From NCBI RefSeq assembly GCF_001557535.2, contig NZ_CP014315.1, positions 372,001 through 436,000 on the forward strand: 64,000 bases of DNA. Direction: 5' to 3'. The translations under genes were made by a program, and so were the position numbers. Shown here one piece after another: positions 45,661-57,418 of the stretch. Source of the stretch: Burkholderia sp. PAMC 26561. GTDB taxonomy: Bacteria; Pseudomonadota; Gammaproteobacteria; Burkholderiales; Burkholderiaceae. Position 1 is the stretch's first letter. Each line of letters opens with the position of its first letter. The notes beneath the pieces were generated by a model. The model did not search any database and had not been told where the DNA came from. It worked only from the letters and a program-made list of their open reading frames with translations.

Positions 45661-46758
45661 TTACCCCGCTATCGCGACAGCGTCCGCAGTCAGCCACGAA
45701 AGCCCGAGCGTCTGCCCGATTTCGTACTGGCTGCCGAGCCGGTTGGTCGGAAATGCGGCGACGAGCGGCGGTGCATCGGTGACATGCGACTGCAGATAAA
45801 GCTTGGTCATGCTGCCGGTCACCATGATGTCGGTGAGTTTCGCCGACAAGGTGCCGCCGTTGATGAACCCTGCCGGCGGTCCATCGTGGATCTGCAGGTT
45901 TTGCGGACGGAGCATCAGCTTCACGGACTTGCCGTCGCGGATCACGGCGTCGTACGCCATCGCGTTCACATTCGCGCCGCCTTGCACGCTGATCCGGACT
46001 TCATCGCCCGTGCGGCCGGTCACGACTGCATCGAGCAGATTCGATTCACCCAGGAAGTCCGCCACGAACACGCTCTTCGGCCGGAAATACAGATCCGCCG
46101 GCGAACCAAGTTGCGCGATCGATCCCGCGTTCATCAGGCAGATGCGATCGGACATGGTCATCGCTTCTTCCTGGTCGTGCGTGACGTACACAATCGTCGT
46201 TCCCAGATCGCGATGAATCCGCTTGATCTCAAGTTGCATCTGGTCGCGCAATTTCTTGTCGAGTGCGCCGAGCGGTTCGTCCATCAGGATGATCGATGGC
46301 CTGTACACCATGCAGCGTGCAAGCGCGATCCGCTGCTGCTGGCCGCCCGACAATTCGCGCGGATACCTCCCTGCGACATGCGGCAGGTGCACCATCTCCA
46401 GCGCCTGCATGACCTTCTCGCGCGTGGCCTTTGCATCGGTCTTGCGCATCTGCAACGGGAACGCGACGTTTTCCGCGACCGTCATGTGCGGGAACAGCGC
46501 ATAGTTCTGGAACACCATGCCGATGTCCCGTTCATACGGCGCGCCATATGTCACATCGACGCCGTTGATGCGCACCTGGCCATCGTCCAGTTGCGACAAA
46601 CCGGCGATAAGACTCAGCAACGTGGTCTTGCCCGAACCGCTCGGTCCGAGCAGGGTCAGGAATTCGCCCTGGGCGACGTCGAGATCAATGGGAGCGAGCG
46701 CCACGAAGTCACCGTAGCGCTTGCAGAGTCCCGTGATTTGAAGGTTCGAGGCAGACAT
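45661..46758 (-). CDS. ABC transporter ATP-binding protein (PotA-like)
   Basis: A 365-residue ATPase of the polyamine/opine/iron importer group. It has Walker A GPSGSGKTTL near residue 36, signature LSGGQQQRIALAR near 137, Walker B IILMDEPLGALDKK, and the H-loop in YVTHDQEEAMTMSD. A C-terminal TOBE domain occupies about residues 245-365. It energises the fused permease encoded just downstream. Confidence 0.94.
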   Translation of the reverse strand: MSASNLQITGLCKRYGDFVALAPIDLDVAQGEFLTLLGPSGSGKTTLLSLIAGLSQLDDGQVRINGVDVTYGAPYERDIGMVFQNYALFPHMTVAENVAFPLQMRKTDAKATREKVMQALEMVHLPHVAGRYPRELSGGQQQRIALARCMVYRPSIILMDEPLGALDKKLRDQMQLEIKRIHRDLGTTIVYVTHDQEEAMTMSDRICLMNAGSIAQLGSPADLYFRPKSVFVADFLGESNLLDAVVTGRTGDEVRISVQGGANVNAMAYDAVIRDGKSVKLMLRPQNLQIHDGPPAGFINGGTLSAKLTDIMVTGSMTKLYLQSHVTDAPPLVAAFPTNRLGSQYEIGQTLGLSWLTADAVAIAG

Positions 46759-46803
46759 GGTGATGGCATCCCTTGCAGTGAAACGCGGTGACTGAAACGA
46801 GGC

Positions 46804-47910
46804 TCAGGTCAAGATCCAGCTATTGAACTTTTCGAGCGCGACGCTTTGCTTTTCCTGCCAGAATTTCGCATCGATATGCAGGCCGTTCTTCATGTTCTCC
46901 GGGAACGTCGGGCAATTCTTCGCGATCTCCGGCTTGATGAAGTTGAACGCTTCGGGCTGGGTGACACCGGCAGGGAAGTACTCGACGAGCGCGGCCTGAC
47001 GCTTCGGATCGGACGCGAACTTGATGAACTCGCGGCAGGCCGCGGCGTTCGGCGTGCCCTTGAGGATCGACCAGTTGTCGCAGCCCCAGATGTTCTGGTT
47101 CCACACAATCGCCACCGGCGCGCCATTTGCAATGGCCGATTGCGCCCGCGATACCCACGTGCTGATCATGTCGACTTCACCCGAGCCGAGCATCTGTTCG
47201 ACTTGCGAGCCTGTCGTCCACCACACGTCCACATGCTTGGAAATCTTGTCGAGACTCGCGATGCCTTTGTCGAAGTCGACCGGATACACCTGCGATGCCG
47301 GCACGCCGCCGCCCATCAGCGCTTCTTCGAAGGTATCGAACGGATATTTACGCAAGCCGCGACGGCCCGGAAAGTCCTTCACGTTCCACATGTCGGCCCA
47401 GGACGCCGGGGCCTTGCGTCCCTTGAACGCATCCGTGCGATATGCAAGCACGGTCGTATAGACGTTCGTGCCGACCCCATACGGCGACATGTATTGCGAA
47501 GGAATCTTGGCGATCATCGGGTCCGCTTCCAGACCGTGCTTCTCCAGATATTCCTTGCCGCCGCCCGTAAGCAACAGGATTGCCGGCTGGCTGATCTTCG
47601 CCATGTCCCACGTGTAGCTGCCGGTCTCGACCATGCTCTTGATCTGCGCGGTCGGTTCGGCGTTGGCCTGCACGCCGACGACTTCAATGCCGGTCTTTTC
47701 CGTAAATGGCTTGTAGAAAACGGCGCCATACGCTTTGGTGTAGATGCCGCCGTCGTCACGAATCACGATCCGTTTGCTCGCCGCGCGCGACGGCGTCCAG
47801 ACGAACGGGAACGCGACCGCAGCCGCACCGGCGGCGGCAGTCTTGATGACCGTGCGGCGGCCGGGATTTTGAATCGCTTGAATCTCATCGCGTGCGGGCT
47901 GCTTTTTCAT
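46804..47910 (-). CDS. extracellular solute-binding protein (PotD-like)
   Basis: A 368-residue periplasmic binding protein. It has a twin-arginine-like signal (RRTVIKTAAAGAAAVAFPFVW, cleavage near residue 43) and then a PotD/FbpA-type fold with IVIRDDGGIYTKAYGAVFYKPF and VDMISTWVSRAQSA. GGAGCCGAC precedes the ATG. It determines what the operon imports; with a 2-hydroxyacid dehydrogenase and DapA-like lyase in the same operon, an organic acid is more likely than a polyamine. Confidence 0.92.
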   Translation of the reverse strand: MKKQPARDEIQAIQNPGRRTVIKTAAAGAAAVAFPFVWTPSRAASKRIVIRDDGGIYTKAYGAVFYKPFTEKTGIEVVGVQANAEPTAQIKSMVETGSYTWDMAKISQPAILLLTGGGKEYLEKHGLEADPMIAKIPSQYMSPYGVGTNVYTTVLAYRTDAFKGRKAPASWADMWNVKDFPGRRGLRKYPFDTFEEALMGGGVPASQVYPVDFDKGIASLDKISKHVDVWWTTGSQVEQMLGSGEVDMISTWVSRAQSAIANGAPVAIVWNQNIWGCDNWSILKGTPNAAACREFIKFASDPKRQAALVEYFPAGVTQPEAFNFIKPEIAKNCPTFPENMKNGLHIDAKFWQEKQSVALEKFNSWILT

Positions 47911-47998
47911 GTCGGCTCCAAGTGTGGATAAAAACAGAAACGCCAGGGGTGCGGATGTCCGGGCTTCTTTGTTGGCGGCCCGGATCAGGTTGGGTCGC

Positions 47999-49426
47999 TC
48001 AGGGAATCAAGCGTCCCGGATTGAAAAGATTCTGCGGATCGAGCGCGGTCTTCACGGCGCGCATCAGACCCAGTTCCGCCGATGACTTGTAGTGCGCCAT
48101 TTCGGGCAATCCGGTTTGCCCGACGCCATGCTCGGCGCTGAAGGTGCCGTGCAGTTCGTGCGCGACATCGTTCACGCAGCGGCGCATGGCGTTGGCCATC
48201 GACGTGGGATCGGGCAGTTCGCGCCAGGCATCGAAGGTGAAGAAGGGAATGAAATGCGCGTTGCCGTCGCCGAGATGGGCGACCACGAGAACGTCGAGCG
48301 CCGGGACGATTTCATGCACTGCGGCCGTCGCCCGTTCTATAAACACCGGTACCGCCGAAACCGGCACCGCACAATCCGTCGTGAGGCCCACGCCGCTCTT
48401 CTTGTTCGCCTCGGACACGCTGTGGCGAATCTCCCAGAGCGTCGCGCGCTGTGTTTCGTTGCTGGCGAGGATCGCGTCGTGAATCAGGCCCTGTTCGGCG
48501 GCATGTTCGAGCGTTTGCTGGAGCAGGGCGGCCATTTCGTCGCCGCCGCCGGTATCCGCGAGTTCGACGAGCACATGCCACTCGTGCAGTTCGCTGAGAG
48601 GATTGCGCCGCCCCGGCACATGTTCGATAACCAGTTCCAACTGGCGCCGGTTGATCATCTCGAACGCGCTCAGGCGCGATCCACATGCGGCCTGGAACAT
48701 GCCGAGGATCTGCAGCGCGGCGGCGGGATCGACCGGCGCAAACCATGCGAGCGCATGTTGCGTGGGCAGCGGATGCAGCTTGAGCGTGGCCGCCGTGATG
48801 ATCCCGAGCGTGCCTTCCGTCCCGATAAACAAGTGTTTCAGATCCAGGCCCGTGTTGTCCTTGCGCAAGGCGCGCAGGCCGTTCCAGATGGTGCCGTCGG
48901 CGAGGACGACTTCCAGGCCCAGCACGTTGTCGCGCGTGTTGCCGTAGCGCACGACACCCGTGCCGCCGGCGTTCGTCGACAAATTCCCGCCAATCTGGCA
49001 CGAGCCTTCTGCTCCAAGGCTTACCGCGTAGAGCCGGTTTTCCGCCGCCGCCGCGTCCTGCACGGTTTTGAGCACGCAACCGGCTTCCACTTCCATCGAA
49101 CCGTTGGCGGCGTCGATATGACGGATGCGCCGCATCCGCGCGAGATTGACGATGACAGGCGCCACGCCTTCGTTTCGGGGAATGGCGCCGGCGCAGAGGC
49201 TCGTATTGCCGCCTTGCGGCAGGACCGGCACGCCATGCGCGGCGCAAAGCCGGACCACGGCCGCGACCTGCGCCGTGTTCGACGGCTGCACGACAGCCGT
49301 GGCCGGTCCTTTGTACCGGCCGCGCCAGTCTTCGGTGAAGGGCGCGAGGTCGGCGTCCTGGGTCAGGACCGCGTCGGCTCCGATCTCGGTTTTCAGGGCT
49401 GCGATCAACGTCGTGACGTCATTCAT
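47999..49426 (-). CDS. FAD-linked 2-hydroxyacid dehydrogenase (GlcD/D2HGDH-like)
   Basis: A 475-residue VAO-type flavoprotein. The FAD domain shows VLPQGGNTSLCAGAIP near residue 75 and GGNLSTNAGGTGVVRYGNTRDNVLGLEVVLADG; the C-terminal oxidase domain has VAHLGDGNAHFIPF and GTFSAEHGVGQTGL with metal-type histidines, as in D-2-hydroxyglutarate and D-lactate dehydrogenases. The start at 49426 follows AAGGAACTGGAAC. It heads the five-gene operon, implying that oxidation of a D-2-hydroxyacid is the first step after import. Confidence 0.9.
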   Translation of the reverse strand: MNDVTTLIAALKTEIGADAVLTQDADLAPFTEDWRGRYKGPATAVVQPSNTAQVAAVVRLCAAHGVPVLPQGGNTSLCAGAIPRNEGVAPVIVNLARMRRIRHIDAANGSMEVEAGCVLKTVQDAAAAENRLYAVSLGAEGSCQIGGNLSTNAGGTGVVRYGNTRDNVLGLEVVLADGTIWNGLRALRKDNTGLDLKHLFIGTEGTLGIITAATLKLHPLPTQHALAWFAPVDPAAALQILGMFQAACGSRLSAFEMINRRQLELVIEHVPGRRNPLSELHEWHVLVELADTGGGDEMAALLQQTLEHAAEQGLIHDAILASNETQRATLWEIRHSVSEANKKSGVGLTTDCAVPVSAVPVFIERATAAVHEIVPALDVLVVAHLGDGNAHFIPFFTFDAWRELPDPTSMANAMRRCVNDVAHELHGTFSAEHGVGQTGLPEMAHYKSSAELGLMRAVKTALDPQNLFNPGRLIP

Positions 49427-50056
49427 GTTCCAGTTCCTTGGGGAAGGGCACCGGCTGTCGCTCGAATCAGCTAAAAGGCCGCGTCTGAAGAGCAGGATAT
49501 GAAGAAAAAAATCGCATTGAAATGCCTTTAATCGCATTACGATTACAGTAAGCGTATTCGCCGATACAAAAATAGCGTCACGCCAATGCACTCCGGCGCG
49601 ATGCGCACGAAAAAGAAGGGAATTTTCTGGCCGGGGCGAATCTAACGTCGGTTGTTTCGACGCCTTTCGCTGCCTTACGCATAAACAAACGGGGCGTGAT
49701 CGGGGCTTCTCGAATGCCTCGCAGCCGCGGCTGCAGCCTTGATTCGGCTCAATTCGTCCGCAAATGAGTTCGTACCCGGAAAATGTTGTTGTTTCGCAGC
49801 GTATGGATGCCGGAAACGTTCGTTAATTGCCTCTTGACGCACCTGCAGCAATCAAGTTGCTATAGACTGTACGACCCGCGCGAATACTGCGCTTGTTAGC
49901 GCTCCCCGCCTCCAAACTGATTCAGCTTGCTCGAATCAACGCATTTGATTAGTTCAACCCGAGGTGACGATCCTGTCGGTCTTCACGGTATTGCGCGTGT
50001 CTGACCGCCTTGTGCACCGGTTTGCTTTTCTCAGAGCAAGGCTATCGAGGAAATGT
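49427..50056. other. 630-base regulatory gap between the transport operon and rpoD-like gene
   Basis: No gene supported. At its left end TAATCG (49529-49534) and CGATTA (49540-49545) form a perfect inverted repeat with a 5-base spacer, about 100 bases before the operon start, a possible operator. ATCGCATT occurs twice (49511, 49531). The right end holds a promoter for the sigma-factor gene (listed separately). Confidence 0.5.
49834..49866 (+). promoter_or_regulatory. candidate promoter of the sigma-factor gene
   Basis: TTGACG at 49834-49839 and the extended -10 TG-C-TATAGA at 49858-49866 make a plausible housekeeping promoter. The spacer to TATAGA is 21 bases, longer than ideal, but an extended -10 tolerates this; TGCTAT would give 18. 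Confidence 0.5.
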
Positions 50057-52042
<1,986 letters not shown>

Positions 52043-52368
52043 GGTTTGAAAGCGTCCGGAGGTTGGGCGCTGCTGTTGTAGATCACCGCAATTGGTCGGT
52101 CCGGTTTTCGGGCCAGCCAGTTGCGGTTTTTTTTGCTCTTCCCGGGCTGTAGCAGAGGGCGTCGGCGCTTCAACATGCAAAGGCCGTAGGTACATTCCAT
52201 GCGGTGCTTTCCTCGACACAATTGACCACAGTGATGCCACGCACGGTCGCTATTAGTGTTAAAAGATCGACGAGACTTGATGTGCAGGGTCCGAACAGTC
52301 GTAATCCTTTATAGATCCAGACACACGGTTTTCAACCGCCCTAGTGCCCTTACCTGGAAGAAAGGCCT
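52043..52368. other. 326-base gap between the sigma factor and kup
   Basis: It contains the terminator at 52085-52134. No gene. The remainder should include the kup promoter, but no confident -35/-10 pair was chosen. Confidence 0.4.
52085..52134 (+). terminator. intrinsic terminator after the sigma-factor gene
   Basis: ACCGCAATTGG (52085-52095) pairs with CCAGTTGCGGT (52117-52127) through one G-T pair, and eight T residues follow (52127-52134). It lies 42 bases after the sigma-factor stop. Confidence 0.85.
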
Positions 52369-54267
52369 ATGTCAGCTTCTCTCGCAGAGCCATCGGCGAA
52401 AACCGTTCAGGCGGCGCCTGTTCTCATGCTCGGCGCGATCGGCGTTGTGTTCGGCGATATCGGCACGAGCCCGCTTTATACGCTTCGCGAATGCCTGAAA
52501 GCCGCTGGCGGCGCGTCCCAGCCGAATGTCTTCGGCATTGTGTCGCTGATTCTCTGGTCCATTCTGATCGTCGTCACGCTGAAATATGTCAGCTTCGTAA
52601 TGCGCGCAGGAAATGACGGCGAGGGCGGGATTCTTGCGCTTACGGCGCTGGCATCGGGCGTCGCGCCTCATCGATTGCGTAACGTCTTGCTCACGCTTGG
52701 CGTATTCGGCGCGGCCATGTTCTACGGCGATTCGATGATCACGCCCGCCATCTCGGTGATATCGGCGGTGGAGGGCGTGACACTCGTCGATGCCGATCTG
52801 ACCAAATGGATCGTGCCGATCTCGCTCGTGATTCTCACGGCGCTCTTCGCGATCCAGAAGCACGGCACGAGCGCCGTCGGGAAAGTGTTCGGACCGATCA
52901 TGGTCGTCTGGTTCCTGACGCTGGCCGCGCTGGGGCTGTCGCACATCGTTCAATACCCGGTCATTCTCGAGGCGGCTTCACCCACGTTCGCAATCGGCTT
53001 CGTGTTGCATAACCCGACAACCGCGTTCGTGGTGCTCGGCTCGGTGTTCCTGGCGCTTACCGGCGGTGAAGCGCTCTACGCGGACATGGGGCACTTCGGC
53101 AAGAAGCCGATCCGGCTCGCCTGGGTGTTTGTCGTGTGGCCGAGTCTCGTGCTGAACTACTTCGGGCAGGGCGCGCTCGTGTTGATGCATCCCTCGACGC
53201 TCAAGCAGCCGTTCTTCGAATCCGCGCCCGGCTGGGGACTCGTTCCGTTGGTCATACTGGCGACGGCGGCAACGATCATCGCGTCACAAGCGGTTATTTC
53301 GGGCGCATTTTCCATGACCAAGCAAGCCGTGCAACTGGGCTTCCTGCCGCGCATTCCGATCGTCCATACATCGACGCACGAGATCGGCCAGGTCTACGTG
53401 CCGTTCATCAATCTCTCGTTGTTCGCGGCAGTCGTGTTCCTGGTCGTGTTCTTCAAATCCTCCGATAACCTTGCCTCAGCGTACGGTATTGCGGTGGCAT
53501 CGACCATGTTGCTCACGACCTTGCTGATGTATTTCATCACGCACTGTCTCTGGCACTGGAAGCCGATTGCGACCGCGTTGGTCATCGGGCCGTTTGCGCT
53601 GGTCGATGCGGTGTTCGTATCGAGTAACGTGAGCAAGGTGCTCGACGGCGGCTGGTTCCCCCTGCTCGCGGGCGCCGGGCTTTTCACCGTGATGACGACC
53701 TGGCACAAGGGGCGCCAGACGCTTATTGACCGGATGAAGGCCGAGAACCTGCCGCTCAAGGACATCATCCCTTCGCTATGCCGCAGCAGCCATCCGCCGG
53801 CGCGCGTAGAAGGGACCGCTGTATTCCCGGGCGGCGTTGCGGGCATGACACCGACCGCGTTCATGCATAACCTGAAGCACAACCGCGTGCTTCACAAGAC
53901 CAACATCTTTCTCGCGGGCACCACCGACAACGTGCCGCACGTGAGGGACGCGGACAAGGCGGTGGTCGAGGACCTGGGCGACGGGTGTTATGCCGTTGTC
54001 GTGCGTCATGGCTTCATGGAGATACCCGATGTGCCGGTGTTGCTGCTGCTGATCCAGAAGCAGATACCGGACTGGACTTACGAGGCCGCCGATACCTCGT
54101 TCTTCCTCGCGCGAGACACCATCCGCGCAACGGGAGAAAGCAAGGCGATGGCGCTGTGGCGCGACAAGCTGTTCGCGTTCCTCGGACGCAACGCGGCGCA
54201 AGCCGCCGAATACTACAGCTTGCCGCCGAACCGCGTGGTCGAGATGGGCGGCCAGATCAATCTGTAG
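52369..54267 (+). CDS. kup: Kup-type potassium transporter
   Basis: A 632-residue inner-membrane K+:H+ symporter. The conserved start GAIGVVFGDIGTSPLYTLRECL (residues 23-44), RAGNDGEGGILALTALA, GDSMITPAISVISAVEG and FALTGGEALYADMGHFGK-type segment are present, with about twelve helices up to residue 445 and a soluble C-terminal domain. GGAAGAAAGGCCT precedes the start. It is a single gene bounded by two intrinsic terminators. Confidence 0.95.
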   Translation: MSASLAEPSAKTVQAAPVLMLGAIGVVFGDIGTSPLYTLRECLKAAGGASQPNVFGIVSLILWSILIVVTLKYVSFVMRAGNDGEGGILALTALASGVAPHRLRNVLLTLGVFGAAMFYGDSMITPAISVISAVEGVTLVDADLTKWIVPISLVILTALFAIQKHGTSAVGKVFGPIMVVWFLTLAALGLSHIVQYPVILEAASPTFAIGFVLHNPTTAFVVLGSVFLALTGGEALYADMGHFGKKPIRLAWVFVVWPSLVLNYFGQGALVLMHPSTLKQPFFESAPGWGLVPLVILATAATIIASQAVISGAFSMTKQAVQLGFLPRIPIVHTSTHEIGQVYVPFINLSLFAAVVFLVVFFKSSDNLASAYGIAVASTMLLTTLLMYFITHCLWHWKPIATALVIGPFALVDAVFVSSNVSKVLDGGWFPLLAGAGLFTVMTTWHKGRQTLIDRMKAENLPLKDIIPSLCRSSHPPARVEGTAVFPGGVAGMTPTAFMHNLKHNRVLHKTNIFLAGTTDNVPHVRDADKAVVEDLGDGCYAVVVRHGFMEIPDVPVLLLLIQKQIPDWTYEAADTSFFLARDTIRATGESKAMALWRDKLFAFLGRNAAQAAEYYSLPPNRVVEMGGQINL

Positions 54268-54301
54268 GCGAGGGCGGAAACGCTCGCACGTTGCAAAGCG
54301 G

Positions 54302-54342
54302 AAAGCGCGATGGATCTGGCAAATCCCATCGCGCTTTTATTT
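54302..54342 (+). terminator. intrinsic terminator after kup
   Basis: AAAGCGCGATGG (54302-54313) and CCATCGCGCTTT (54326-54337) form a perfect 12-bp stem with a 12-base loop, followed by a T-rich tail, 35 bases after the kup stop. Confidence 0.85.
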
Positions 54343-54378
54343 GCCGGGCAGCAAGACGCCGCCCCTAAAGCCTGCCTG

Positions 54379-55935
54379 TCAGAAGTCCAATGCCGCCGTC
54401 AGGTCGCCCATCGGTTTGCCGCCGGCCGCGACCATCGCGGCATCACGCGTCGTGAGGCCCGGCAACTTCGGCAACGAATAACGCGCCGTGATCAGACGCA
54501 GGATCGACGTCGTATCGTATTGCGTATGATCGACGAAACCCTTTTTAGCGAACGGCGAAATCACGAGCGCCGGAATGCGCGTGCCCGGACCCCAGCGGTC
54601 ACCCTTCGGCGGCGAGACGTGATCCCAGAAGCCACCGTTTTCATCGTAGGTCACGACCACGATCATGTTGTTCCACTGCGGGCTCGCCTGCAGATGCTGG
54701 ATCACGTTCGCAATGTGCGCGTCGCCGGACGCCACGTCCGTGTAACCCGCGTGTTCGTTCAAGTTGCCTTGCGGCTTGTAGAACGCGACGGACGGCAGCG
54801 TGCCGGCATCGATTGCCTTGATGAACTCCGTGCCGTCCGTGCCGCCATCGAGCAGATGCTGCGTACGGTTGGCCGTGCCCGGCGCCAGGTCGGCGAAGTA
54901 GTTGAACGGCTGATGGTGCGTCTGGAAGTTCGGCACCGAATTCGTCGAGCCGCTGATCTTCGTGCGGTCGGCCAGCGCCGCGCCCCACGAACCGCCGTAC
55001 CACGCCCACGATACGTTCGCCGTGTTCAACAGATCGCCGATATGCGTCTGCGTTTGCGGCGGCAGCGTGGTCGCGACCGTCGGGTCGGCGAGCGTTGCAT
55101 CGCCGCCGGTTGGCGGCGTGTTGCCGCTTGGCTGATACGGCGGCTGCATGGTGTTGATGGCGAAGAAGTCGGGCGTCAGGTTGCCCGAGTTCACGAACTT
55201 CGGAATGCCCGCGATCGCCGATGCCGGCGAAGCCGCCGTCACCTTCAACGACACACCATCTGCATTCACCGATGAAATCGACCCCGCCGCCACGCTCTTG
55301 TCCGCGTTCGGATAGATCGGCGTGCACGCGCAGACGAGCCACTGATGGTTCAGGAACGAGCCACCGAATGCGCCCATGAAGAAGTTGTCGGCGAGCGTGT
55401 ATTGCTGCGCGATCTTGTAGAGCGGCAGCTTGTCGGCGTTGGTGTTGTAGTGACCCATGACAAACCCGCCCGAGTCGGCCCACGCGGCGAACTTGTCGTT
55501 CTTGCCACCGTTGATCTGCATCTGGTTTTCATAGAAACGGTGATACAGGTCGCGCGTGGTCAGCGACAACGGCGTGTTGAAACCCGCGGGGTCATCGATG
55601 GCAAACGGCGCGTTCGGCAAGTTCGCCGTCATGGCTTGCGTGACCGCGGGCGTGACGCCGGTTGCGGTCAGGCCATTCCAGATCGGCGGCAGTACCGGGA
55701 GCACGCTGCCGTCGCGATCGAGTTGCTGTGCGCTCGCGGCGGTTACCCCTTGCAGGCCGTTTGCGCCCGGGAAGCTGCCATAGAGGTTGTCGAAGCTGCG
55801 GTTTTCCGCGTAGATCACGACAATGTTCTTCACCGATGTCAGGTCGGCTTTCTTGTCGTCATTGCCGCCGCATGCGTACAGGCCGATTGCGATCGACGCC
55901 GTGAGGGGCACGGCGAGGACGAGTTTTTTGTTCAT
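54379..55935 (-). CDS. phosphoesterase family (phospholipase C/acid phosphatase AcpA-like) lipoprotein
   Basis: A 518-residue secreted phosphoesterase of the PF04185 superfamily. The N-terminal VVIYAENRSFDNLYGSFPGANGL carries the nucleophile-containing ENRSFDN motif, and VVTYDENGGFWDHVSPPKGDRWGPGTRIPALVISPF holds the metal-binding DENGGFWDH. The N-terminus KKLVLAVPLTASIAIGLYACGGNDD looks like a lipoprotein signal, though tyrosine in the lipobox is unusual. It cleaves phosphomonoesters or phosphatidylcholine. The start at 55935 precedes the signal; upstream codons lack it. Confidence 0.88.
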   Translation of the reverse strand: MNKKLVLAVPLTASIAIGLYACGGNDDKKADLTSVKNIVVIYAENRSFDNLYGSFPGANGLQGVTAASAQQLDRDGSVLPVLPPIWNGLTATGVTPAVTQAMTANLPNAPFAIDDPAGFNTPLSLTTRDLYHRFYENQMQINGGKNDKFAAWADSGGFVMGHYNTNADKLPLYKIAQQYTLADNFFMGAFGGSFLNHQWLVCACTPIYPNADKSVAAGSISSVNADGVSLKVTAASPASAIAGIPKFVNSGNLTPDFFAINTMQPPYQPSGNTPPTGGDATLADPTVATTLPPQTQTHIGDLLNTANVSWAWYGGSWGAALADRTKISGSTNSVPNFQTHHQPFNYFADLAPGTANRTQHLLDGGTDGTEFIKAIDAGTLPSVAFYKPQGNLNEHAGYTDVASGDAHIANVIQHLQASPQWNNMIVVVTYDENGGFWDHVSPPKGDRWGPGTRIPALVISPFAKKGFVDHTQYDTTSILRLITARYSLPKLPGLTTRDAAMVAAGGKPMGDLTAALDF

Positions 55936-56149
55936 CGATAGGTCTCGGTCGTTGGGGAACCGGCGGAATGCACGTGTAAGTTTGCCGGTGCCGCAGTGTC
56001 CCAACTGGATTTGACAGGAACATTTAATATTGCTTTCATCAAGTAAGAATGTGTCAGGTTGCAGCGGAAATAACGAAGGGCATTTGTCATGTCACACAAA
56101 TGACATGCGATCGTCATACGCTTTGGTCTCTCTCTGAAGCCTTGTTCAC

Positions 56150-57418
56150 ATGCCATCCATCGTTTCGTTGTCGCTGTCTATTGCCGCCTTGTGTGTCTCC
56201 GCGATCGTTCTCACCGGTTGCGATTCGCATGCAGCATCTGCGGCGCCGCAAGCCGGGTCTTACAGTGCAAGCGAAGCGAAATCTCGCGCACAGGTCTTCG
56301 CACAGGTGAGGCTGATGACATCGGTGGGCGAGAAGATGTTCATGGATCCTTCACTGTCGGGATCTGGCAAGCTCGCGTGCGCGTCGTGTCATAGCCCGAG
56401 TCATGCGTTCGGGCCGCCGAATGGGTTGTCCGTGCAACTGGGCGGCAGCGATATGCACCGGCCGGGATTTCGCGCGGTGCCGTCGCTTCGGTACCTGCAG
56501 TCCGTGCCGCAATTCACGCAGCATTTCCATGACTCGGACGACGAAGGCGACGAAAGCGTCGATGCCGGTCCGACCGGCGGGCTCACCTGGGACGGGCGCG
56601 TGGATCACGGTGCGGACCAGGCGCGCATACCGCTGACGTCATCGTTTGAGATGGGCAGCACGCCGGCGCAAGTCGTCGCGGCGGTCAAAGCCGCGCCCTA
56701 TGCAGGCGAGTTCCGCGAGGCGTTCGGCGCAAATGTATTCGACAAGGACGACAAGGCATTCGATGCCATCCTGCGTTCCCTCGAAGCCTTCGAGCAGACG
56801 CCGCAGAAGTTCTATCCGTACACGAGCAAATTCGATGCGTTCCTTGCGGGCAAGTCGAAACTGAACGAAGCGGAGTTGCGCGGGCTGGAGCTCTTCAACG
56901 ACGAAAAGAAAGGCAATTGCGCCGCGTGTCACATCAGCCAGCGCGCGAAAGACGGGTCGCCGCCGCAGTTCAGCGACTTCGGTCTGATTGCAGTTGGCGT
57001 GCCGCGCAATCGCGCGTTGCCAATCAACCGCGACCCGAAATTCTTCGATCTAGGCGCGTGCGGACCGGAGCGCCACGACCTGAAGGGTCAGTCGGAATAT
57101 TGCGGCATCTTCAGGACGCCGTCGTTGCGCAACGTGGCGACGCGCAAGGCGTTTTTCCACAACGGCATTTATCACTCGCTCGATGAAGTCGTGCGCTTCT
57201 ATGTCCAGCGCGATACCAATCCGGAGAAGTTCTATCCGGTTGCCCACGGCAAGGTGCAGAAGTTCGACGACTTGCCCAAACGCTACTGGTCGAACATCAA
57301 TACGGAAGCGCCGTTCGATCGCAAGCCCGGCGATGCACCCGCGATGAACGAAGCCGAAATCAAGGACGTGGTCGCGTTCTTGAACACGCTCACCGATGGG
57401 TATGAAGCTGCCAATTGA
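56150..57418 (+). CDS. di-haem cytochrome c peroxidase family lipoprotein
   Basis: A 422-residue protein with a lipoprotein signal (lipobox LTGC, cysteine 24). Two haem c sites are present: CASCH near residue 80 and CAACH near 259, as in bacterial cytochrome c peroxidase and MauG. FMDPSLSGSGKLACASCHSPSHAFG and FRTPSLRNVATRKAFFHNGIYHSLDEVVRFY are family hallmarks. It should reduce peroxide or oxidise a periplasmic substrate. It is divergent from the phosphoesterase gene, with 214 bases between the starts. Confidence 0.92.
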   Translation: MPSIVSLSLSIAALCVSAIVLTGCDSHAASAAPQAGSYSASEAKSRAQVFAQVRLMTSVGEKMFMDPSLSGSGKLACASCHSPSHAFGPPNGLSVQLGGSDMHRPGFRAVPSLRYLQSVPQFTQHFHDSDDEGDESVDAGPTGGLTWDGRVDHGADQARIPLTSSFEMGSTPAQVVAAVKAAPYAGEFREAFGANVFDKDDKAFDAILRSLEAFEQTPQKFYPYTSKFDAFLAGKSKLNEAELRGLELFNDEKKGNCAACHISQRAKDGSPPQFSDFGLIAVGVPRNRALPINRDPKFFDLGACGPERHDLKGQSEYCGIFRTPSLRNVATRKAFFHNGIYHSLDEVVRFYVQRDTNPEKFYPVAHGKVQKFDDLPKRYWSNINTEAPFDRKPGDAPAMNEAEIKDVVAFLNTLTDGYEAAN

